Shown here piece after piece: positions 56,701 to 64,000 of a DNA stretch of 64,000 bases. Origin of the DNA: Streptomyces sp. NBC_01471 (GTDB lineage Bacteria > Actinomycetota > Actinomycetes > Streptomycetales > Streptomycetaceae); NCBI RefSeq assembly GCF_041438865.1, contig NZ_CP109450.1:1178001-1242000 (forward strand). Direction: 5' to 3'. How positions within the stretch are numbered: position 1 is the stretch's first letter; each line of letters begins with the position of its first letter. A program made the position numbers and the translations under genes. The notes below the pieces were generated by a model that was not told the DNA's origin, ran no database searches, and saw nothing but the letters and a program-made list of their open reading frames with translations.

Positions 56701-57535
56701 GTACGGGCACAGCAACCAGGTGGCGCACCACGTCACCTACATGTACGACGCGGCGGGCCAGCCGTGGAAGGCGCAGGAGAAGATCCGCGAGGTCCTCGGC
56801 CGGCTGTACACCGGCAGTGACATCGGGCAGGGCTACCACGGCGACGAGGACAACGGCGAGCAGTCGGCCTGGTACATCTTCTCCTCGCTCGGCTTCTACC
56901 CCCTGGTGATGGGCAGCGGCGAATTCGCCGTCGGCTCACCGCAGTTCACCAAGGCCACCGTCCACCTGGACAACGGCAGGGACCTGGTGGTCAAGGCTCC
57001 GCAGAACAGCACGGAGAACATCTACGTGCAGGGCCTCAAGGTGAACGGCAAGGCCTGGAACTCCACCGCGCTGCCGAACGACGTACTGCAGCACGGTGGC
57101 ACCCTGGACTTCGCCATGGGACCGCGGCCGTCGAAGTGGGGTACCGGGAAGAAGGCGGCGCCGGTCTCGATCGCCAAGGACGACAAGGTGCCGTCCCCGC
57201 GCGAGGACGCGACCAGCGGTACCGGTGCGCTCTTCGACAACACCTCGAAGACGGATGCCTCGTTCACCTCGGCCGGCCTCCCCGTGAAGTCGGCGACCCG
57301 GGCCGTCCAGTACACCCTCACTTCGTCGGACAAGGCCAAGGCTCCGACCGGGTGGAAGCTGGAGGGGTCCGCCGACGGTACGAAGTGGACCACGCTGGAC
57401 AAGCGCTCGGGTGAGTCATTCGCCTACGACAAGCAGACGAGGGTCTTCTCCGTGGACCACCCGGGCACGTACAAGCAGTACCGCCTGGTGAGCACCGGGA
57501 CGGCGACCCTCGCGGAGGTGGAGCTGCTCTCCTGA
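53711..57535 (+). CDS. Secreted GH92 family glycosidase with Gln at the catalytic-acid position
   Basis: 1274 residues from the ATG at 53711 behind GAGAGGAAAG. Signal peptide (AAALVAAAFVLVVTGQGAAVA), an F5/8C-like module (about 60-235), the GH92 beta-sandwich and (alpha/alpha)6 domains (about 350-1120), and a second F5/8C-like module (1150-1274). Catalytic bases D1045 and D1047 lie in GYHGDEDNGEQSAWYIFSSL. The family's acid Glu (GNEPxHH) is Gln1003 here, in YGHSNQVAHHVTYMY. As recalled, Gln at this place marks the mannose-1-phospho-6-mannose uncapping enzyme of Cellulosimicrobium, so this may cleave phosphomannosyl rather than simple alpha-mannosyl bonds. It is divergent from ngcE. Confidence 0.92.
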   Translation: MQTRPRHRAGPAAALVAAAFVLVVTGQGAAVAQPAQPHVGDKGFSSSFEADQPQPDWRNTVEVGPDGHKRSSGIDGTINAGIPGNVTDHVVSLRASDENAGSGEGKGSLIDINPDTKWLAFHPTAWVEFDLDEAVKLTTYAMTSANDHAERDPKDWTLQGSTDGKDWKTLSTQQGQDFDKRLQTRSYEIAGADTAYAHYRLDITANHGAADAVQLADVQFSDGDTSTPPPSDMVTREDSGPTSSPTAKTGAGFTGTRSLRYEGTQKGTGRAYSYNKVFDVNTRISRNTELSYKLFPEMGKTDLNYPSTDVAVDLAFTDGTYLSDLKATDSNGGLLTPQGQGAAMRLYVNQWNAVSADIGTVAAGKTVDRILVAYDSPKGPATFRGWIDDISLAAKKAEKPSAHLSDYALTTRGTNSSGSFSRGNNFPATAVPNGFNFWTPVTDAGSTSWLYNYASGNNADNLPTLQAFSASHEPSPWMGDRQTFQVMPSVASGTPDASRTKRALPFKHENEVAKPDYYGVTFENGLKAEMTPTDHAAMMRFTYPGDNASMIFDNISNDGGLTLDPRTGTFSGYSDVKSGGSTGATRMFVYGVADTPVTASSKLTGGGGDNVTGYMRFKPGKNRTVTLRMATSLIGVAQAKSNLAQELPASSTFAGTEAKARSQWDKILGKIEVQGATHDQLTSLYSSLYRLYLYPNSGSEKVGSKTKYASPFSAKAGDNTPTHTGAKVVDGSVYVNNGFWDTYRTTWPAYSFLTPKKAGKLVDGFVQQYKDGGWISRWSSPGYSDLMTGTSSDVAFADAYVKGVKFDAKAAYEAALKNATVVPPSSGVGRKGMDTSPFTGYASTATNEGMSWSMEGYVNDYGIAQMGKALYKKTHEARYKEESEYFLNRAQNYVKLFDPEVGFFQGRTPDGGWRLPADKYDPRVWGYDYTETDGWGYAFTAPQDSRGLANLYGGQAGLAKKLDTYFSTPETAGPEYTGSYGGVIHEMTEARDVRMGQYGHSNQVAHHVTYMYDAAGQPWKAQEKIREVLGRLYTGSDIGQGYHGDEDNGEQSAWYIFSSLGFYPLVMGSGEFAVGSPQFTKATVHLDNGRDLVVKAPQNSTENIYVQGLKVNGKAWNSTALPNDVLQHGGTLDFAMGPRPSKWGTGKKAAPVSIAKDDKVPSPREDATSGTGALFDNTSKTDASFTSAGLPVKSATRAVQYTLTSSDKAKAPTGWKLEGSADGTKWTTLDKRSGESFAYDKQTRVFSVDHPGTYKQYRLVSTGTATLAEVELLS

Positions 57536-57570
57536 TCCTGGTCAGCCGGTGACCGGCCGGACGGAGTGAA

Positions 57571-57609
57571 CCGCGGGGCGGGACCGGGACTTCCGGGCCC
57601 GCCCCGCGG
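57571..57609 (+). terminator. Terminator of GH92 gene
   Basis: CCGCGGGGCGGG pairs perfectly with CCCGCCCCGCGG over 15 bases. Confidence 0.8.
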
Positions 57610-57655
57610 CCCGTACCGAGCCGCTTCCGCTGTCCGCCGCACCGGAGGAAGGCGC

Positions 57656-57693
57656 TTGACCTGGAGTGCGCTCCAGCACCTACGGTCAGCGGT
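57656..57693 (+). promoter_or_regulatory. MerR-type promoter with 19-bp spacer, leaderless start
   Basis: -35 TTGACC (57656-57661) and -10 TACGGT (57681-57686) are 19 bp apart, the over-long spacing of MerR-activated promoters. The spacer region carries the dyad CTGGAG-TGCG-CTCCAG (57661-57676). The -10 ends 7 bases before the ATG and there is no ribosome site, so the transcript is probably leaderless. No MerR gene is nearby. Confidence 0.8.
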
Positions 57694-58683
57694 ATGAACT
57701 CCACGCTTCCCCTCCGCCGTCTCGGCGAACTGACCGTCTCCGCCCAGGGCCTCGGCTGCATGGGGATGAGCCACGGCTACGGCTCATCGGACGACGACCA
57801 GTCGATCGCGACCATCCACCGCGCCCTCGAACTGGGTGTCACGCTGCTCGACACCTCGGACTTCTACGGCGCGGGCCACAACGAGGAGCTGATCGGCCGG
57901 GCGCTGGCGGGGCGCCGCGAACAGGCCGTGGTGGCAACGAAGTTCGGCTTCGCCAACCGGCTGGGTGAGACGACCGACATCCGGGGCGACGCCGCGTTCG
58001 TACGGCAGGCCTGCGAAGCGTCGCTGCGCAGGCTCGGCACCGACCACATCGACCTCTACTACCTGCACCGGGTCGACCAGAACGTCCCCATCGAGGAGAC
58101 GGTCGGTGCGATGGCCGAGCTGGTCACAGCGGGCAAGGTCCGCCATCTGGGACTCTCCGAGGCGAGCGCGCAGACCCTCCGGCGGGCCCACGCGGTGCAT
58201 CCGATCGCCGCGCTGCAGAGCGAGTGGTCGCTCTGGACCAGGGACCTGGAGCAGGAGATCGCACCGGTCTGCCGTGAGCTCGGAATCGGCCTGGTGCCGT
58301 TCTCGCCGCTCGGCCGCGGCTTCCTCACCGGCCGGTACACCTCACTGGACGGCCTGCCGGAGACCGACCTGCGCCGCAGTCAGCCCCGCTTCACCGACGG
58401 CAACCTGGAGCAGAACCTCGCCATCGTGGACCGGCTCAACGAGCTGGCCGGGGCGCGCGGTGTGACGGCCGGTCAGCTCGCGCTGGCCTGGGTGCAGCAC
58501 CGGGGATCCGACGTGGTGCCGATTCCGGGGACGCGCAGGGAGAAGTACCTGGAGGAGAACGTCGCGGCGGCGACCCTGGAGCTGTCGGCCGACGAACTCG
58601 CGGCGATCGACGCCGCGGCCCCCGCCGGGTCGGTCGCGGGCACCCGGTACGACCAGCGCAACCTGGGCTTCGTCAACCGTTGA
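57694..58683 (+). CDS. Aldo/keto reductase
   Basis: 329 residues. The AKR tetrad is visible: Asp in [14 protein letters not shown], Tyr (FYG) in the same block, Lys in VVATKFGF and His in [11 protein letters not shown]; the NADPH-binding end reads [16 protein letters not shown]. YajO/AKR13-like class, reducing reactive aldehydes. The upstream MerR-type promoter suggests induction by an electrophile or other signal sensed by a distant MerR protein. Confidence 0.93.
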   Translation: MNSTLPLRRLGELTVSAQGLGCMGMSHGYGSSDDDQSIATIHRALELGVTLLDTSDFYGAGHNEELIGRALAGRREQAVVATKFGFANRLGETTDIRGDAAFVRQACEASLRRLGTDHIDLYYLHRVDQNVPIEETVGAMAELVTAGKVRHLGLSEASAQTLRRAHAVHPIAALQSEWSLWTRDLEQEIAPVCRELGIGLVPFSPLGRGFLTGRYTSLDGLPETDLRRSQPRFTDGNLEQNLAIVDRLNELAGARGVTAGQLALAWVQHRGSDVVPIPGTRREKYLEENVAAATLELSADELAAIDAAAPAGSVAGTRYDQRNLGFVNR

Positions 58684-58740
58684 GCCGGGCGCCGGAGCCT
58701 TTTAGTCCCATACAGAACAAATGAAGAACGGCTGCCGCCC

Positions 58741-58786
58741 GCGGGCGCCGAGGACGTCACCGGACCGGTACGCCCTCGGCGCCCGC
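58741..58786 (+). terminator. Terminator of aldo/keto reductase gene
   Basis: GCGGGCGCCGAGG pairs perfectly with CCTCGGCGCCCGC over a 20-base loop. Confidence 0.75.
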
Positions 58787-58788
58787 AG

Positions 58789-58824
58789 CCATGACCACGC
58801 CCATGGCCACACCCATGGAGCATT
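58789..58824. repeat. 12-bp short tandem repeat
   Basis: CCATGACCACGC, CCATGGCCACAC and CCATGGAGCATT follow without gaps; the first two units differ at two bases and the third diverges. It lies directly after the terminator and 150 bp before xylA. Confidence 0.5.
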
Positions 58825-58976
58825 CGTGATCGCAGTAGTTGTCGCGCAGAGTTCCCGGCCGTTCATGGGAGGGCTCTGGAAACATCCGCGCCGATGCCGT
58901 ATTAGTACTGTCGGCAAACAAATCCGCCGGGCGGCAGCGAACGGCCGCCCGGGCCCTCGTCGACAAGAGGCTGATC

Positions 58977-60152
58977 ATGCCGGACCGATTCACCCCCGCC
59001 CCCAGCCCCACTGACAGGTTCACCTTCGGTCTGTGGACCGTCGGCTGGAAGGGCAACGACCCCTTCGGCGACCCGACCCGGCCCGCCCTGGACCCCGTCG
59101 AGTCCGTGGAGCGCCTGGCGGAACTGGGCGCGTACGGTGTGACCTTCCACGACGACGACCTGATCCCGTTCGGCTCGTCGGACAGTGAGCGCTCGGCACA
59201 TGTCGCGCGCTTCAAGGACGCACTGGACCGCACCGGTCTCCAGGTCCCGATGGCCACGACGAACCTGTTCACGCACCCCGTTTTCAAGGACGGCGGCTTC
59301 ACGTCCAACGACCGCGGCGTGCGGCGCTTCGCACTGCGGAAGGTCATCCGCAACATCGATCTCGCGGCGGAGCTGGGCGCGCGGACGTACGTGGCGTGGG
59401 GCGGCCGTGAAGGCGCCGAGTCCGGGGCCGCCAAGGACGTCCGGGTGGCGCTCGACCGGATGAAGGAGGCGTTCGACCTGTTCGGCGAGTACGTCGTGGA
59501 CCAGGGGTACGACCTGCGTTTCGCCATCGAGCCCAAGCCGAACGAGCCTCGCGGCGACATCCTGCTGCCCACGGTCGGCCACGCCCTCGCGTTCATCGAG
59601 CGACTGGAGCGCCCGGAGATGTACGGGGTGAACCCGGAGGTGGGCCACGAGCAGATGGCCGGCCTGAACGTCACCCACTCCATCGCCCAGGCCATCTGGG
59701 CGGGCAAGCTCTTCCACATCGACCTCAACGGCCAGTCCGGCATCAAGTACGACCAGGATCTGCGCTTCGGAGCGGGCGACCTCCGCCAGGCCTTCTGGCT
59801 CGTCGACCTCCTGGAGAGCTCCGGCTACTCCGGACCGCGCCACTTCGACTTCAAGCCGGTCCGCACCGACGGCTTCGACGGCGTCTGGGAATCGGCGAAG
59901 AACTGCATGCGGAACTACCTGATCCTCAAGGAACGCGCGCTGGCGTTCCGTGCCGACCCGGCCGTCCGGGAGGCGCTGGCCGCCTCGCGGCTGGACGAGC
60001 TGGCCGTGCCCACCGCTGCCGACGGGCTCAAGGGCCTGCTGTCGGACCGCTCCGCGTACGAGGACTTCGACACCGCGACGGCGGCGGAGCGCAGCATGGC
60101 CTTCGAGGCGCTGGACCAGCTGGCCATGGAGCACCTGCTCGGCGTCCGCTGA
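58977..60152 (+). CDS. xylA: Xylose isomerase
   Basis: 391 residues, the normal length of the actinobacterial class I enzyme. ATG at 58977 with AGAGG upstream. Catalytic and metal residues are in place: [51 protein letters not shown] and [20 protein letters not shown]. It turns D-xylose into D-xylulose (and glucose into fructose). There is no xylB or xylose regulator beside it; the xylFGH/rok7B7 genes are 10 kb away. Confidence 0.97.
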   Translation: MPDRFTPAPSPTDRFTFGLWTVGWKGNDPFGDPTRPALDPVESVERLAELGAYGVTFHDDDLIPFGSSDSERSAHVARFKDALDRTGLQVPMATTNLFTHPVFKDGGFTSNDRGVRRFALRKVIRNIDLAAELGARTYVAWGGREGAESGAAKDVRVALDRMKEAFDLFGEYVVDQGYDLRFAIEPKPNEPRGDILLPTVGHALAFIERLERPEMYGVNPEVGHEQMAGLNVTHSIAQAIWAGKLFHIDLNGQSGIKYDQDLRFGAGDLRQAFWLVDLLESSGYSGPRHFDFKPVRTDGFDGVWESAKNCMRNYLILKERALAFRADPAVREALAASRLDELAVPTAADGLKGLLSDRSAYEDFDTATAAERSMAFEALDQLAMEHLLGVR

Positions 60153-60186
60153 CCCCCGGGCGCACGGAGGACCTGGACACACGGAA

Positions 60187-60230
60187 GAAGGGCCGTATCC
60201 CCGCGGTGCTGCGCGGGGATACGGCCCTTC
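60187..60230. terminator. Perfect 18-bp bidirectional terminator
   Basis: GAAGGGCCGTATCCCCGC pairs perfectly with GCGGGGATACGGCCCTTC over an 8-base loop, between the convergent xylA and acnA genes. The A- and T-rich ends serve both directions. Confidence 0.92.
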
Positions 60231-60251
60231 GTGGCCTCGCGGCCCGTCCGC

Positions 60252-63038
<2,787 letters not shown>

Positions 63039-63120
63039 CTACGGCTGCTCGGCCATCCGCTACAGTGAGGATTAGTTAGGTAACCCTTACCGAGTGACGG
63101 CCGCGATGCGCCTCGGCAGA

Positions 63121-63138
63121 TATCTCGATGTCGAGATA
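63121..63138. promoter_or_regulatory. Perfect 18-bp palindrome upstream of acnA
   Basis: TATCTCGA-TG-TCGAGATA, 155 bp before the acnA start, in a 317-bp gap without a gene. It has the form of a MarR/TetR operator; as recalled, the MarR protein TamR controls aconitase in S. coelicolor through similar sites. The AT-rich block AGGATTAGTTAGGTAACCC (63067-63085) nearer the gene probably contains the promoter. Confidence 0.6.
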
Positions 63139-63283
63139 ACTCTAGTACACGTCCGCGCGGAGGTCATGCGGGGCTGCCCTGCCGACCGCTGTCAAGCGGT
63201 TCCGCCCGGTCGGCCGCGGGTCTGGCTGCACAGCCGGTAGCCACCGGTTCCAGAAGCTGTTCGGGCCCGGAGCGGGACGCTCT

Positions 63284-63913
63284 TCAGGTTGCCTCCGGCC
63301 GGTCCCCTCGGTCCCGTTCGCGCCTGCCGAGCACCAGCTTGACCGGGACCAGGACCGCCCACGTCCACAGGGCCGCTCGCGGGGAGAGGAAAGCGATCGG
63401 CACCGTCGCGCCGAAGACCAGGACGGACGAGCACAGGTCCAGGACGATGTACCGGCCGGTGCGTCCGGAGATCGGCCGCGCCATCCACGGGCGGCACCAG
63501 ATGGTGAGGAACAGCGCCAGCTCCAGCAGGTCGATGACGGCGACGGTCGCCGCGTAACAGGCCACGGCCAGCGGCTGCGACGCGTAGTCCGACAGCAGGG
63601 TGGTCGGGAACGGGACCAGCGCGATGGCCCCCAGCCCGGCCAGCGCGAACCGCAACGTCATTCCGTCCACCCGGTGGGCCAGATTCAGGATCCGCCGGTG
63701 ATCGCGCCAGAAGCCCGCGAGAATGGTGAAGCTCAGCGCGTAGGCGCCCAGCGCCGGCAGCAGCCGGTGCAGCGCGTGACGGAAGGCGTCCGCGTCCAGG
63801 TCGTCCCTCACCCGGATGTCGAGCACCAGCAGGGTCATGGCGATGGCGAAGATCCCGTCGGAGAGCGCGACGAGCCGCTCCGGGCTCTTCCTGTCCGCTC
63901 CGATGGTGCTCAT
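63284..63913 (-). CDS. TMEM175-family potassium channel-like membrane protein (DUF1211)
   Basis: 209 residues, ATG at 63913. The first helix carries the family signature as RLVALSDGIFAIAMTLLVLDI, with Leu in place of the usual Phe of FSD. Six hydrophobic segments match a single bacterial TMEM175 unit (two units in the animal lysosomal channel); it would work as a tetramer. The Arg-rich C-terminal tail RRERDRGDRPEAT is cytoplasmic. It is upstream of acnA on the same strand but separated by the 317-bp regulatory gap. Confidence 0.88.
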   Translation of the reverse strand: MSTIGADRKSPERLVALSDGIFAIAMTLLVLDIRVRDDLDADAFRHALHRLLPALGAYALSFTILAGFWRDHRRILNLAHRVDGMTLRFALAGLGAIALVPFPTTLLSDYASQPLAVACYAATVAVIDLLELALFLTIWCRPWMARPISGRTGRYIVLDLCSSVLVFGATVPIAFLSPRAALWTWAVLVPVKLVLGRRERDRGDRPEAT

Positions 63914-64000
63914 CCGGCACAGCGTGATCGGGTCGGGGCACGGAACCCCGTAATTACTCCGACAGCGGGCAAGCCGGACAGGCCCGCGGCCGGCCCCGCC

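Noticed and set aside
58721..59014. Plus-strand frame with His-rich stretch SHDHAHGHTHG
   Set aside because: No ribosome site, it runs over a terminator and the 12-bp repeat and into xylA in another frame; the His run comes from the repeat.
63067..63089. Possible iron box (DmdR-type) near acnA
   Set aside because: AGTTAGGTAACCCTTA only partly fits the iron-box pattern and lacks its symmetry; more likely part of the AT-rich promoter.

Overview
The window is high-GC chromosomal DNA from a Streptomyces-type actinomycete. Supporting signs are strong G/C third-position bias, many GTG starts, lipoprotein and Tat signals, an actinobacterial coproporphyrin-type heme pathway, and a gene order that, from memory, follows the S. 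coelicolor segment around SCO5999-SCO6061 (aconitase to murC). I see no tRNA, rRNA, CRISPR array, insertion sequence, integrase or phage gene. It looks like a stable core region carrying several accessory inserts.

Layout. 0-1.6 kb: two genes sharing a short glycine-rich motif, at the C-terminus of a membrane protein and the N-terminus of the next, truncated product; this arrangement recalls amyloid-signalling effector/receptor pairs. 1.8-8.6 kb: housekeeping genes (msrB, murC, a RibD-type reductase, zapE, an OsmC peroxiredoxin, AIM24, a PTH2-like hydrolase). 8.6-15 kb: a LysR/NmrA/darcynin group, a DUF692 (MNIO) metalloenzyme with a fused C-terminal domain, and a secreted S33 peptidase. 14.8-19.7 kb: hemQ, hemY and hemE, with a CoA-disulfide-reductase-like flavoprotein between hemY and hemE. 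19.8-22.8 kb: DUF3000, an orphan response regulator and an RNase D. 22.9-26.6 kb: a large secreted GH35 beta-galactosidase. 26.8-30.2 kb: a fatty-acid beta-oxidation pair.

30.3-41.1 kb is a cell-envelope glycopolymer island. It holds a TagC-like propeller protein, a GT2 glycosyltransferase, a small beta-sandwich protein, an SGNH esterase, a membrane-anchored CDP-glycerol glycerophosphotransferase, an LCP ligase, and two related propeller proteins, one fused to a domain that resembles an inactivated PIG-L deacetylase. Then come an amino-acid permease and dxs.

45-60 kb is a sugar-uptake block: xylFGH, the ROK regulator rok7B7, an NgcEFG-type amino-sugar ABC transporter, a secreted GH92 glycosidase with Gln where most relatives have the catalytic-acid Glu, an aldo/keto reductase under a MerR-type promoter, and xylA. 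The window ends with acnA, behind a perfect 18-bp operator-like palindrome, and a TMEM175-type channel.

The genes suggest polymer degradation outside the cell (GH35, GH92), sugar import (Ngc, Xyl) under Rok7B7 control, and flow into central metabolism (xylA, acnA). Several housekeeping genes appear to be transcribed as leaderless mRNAs.
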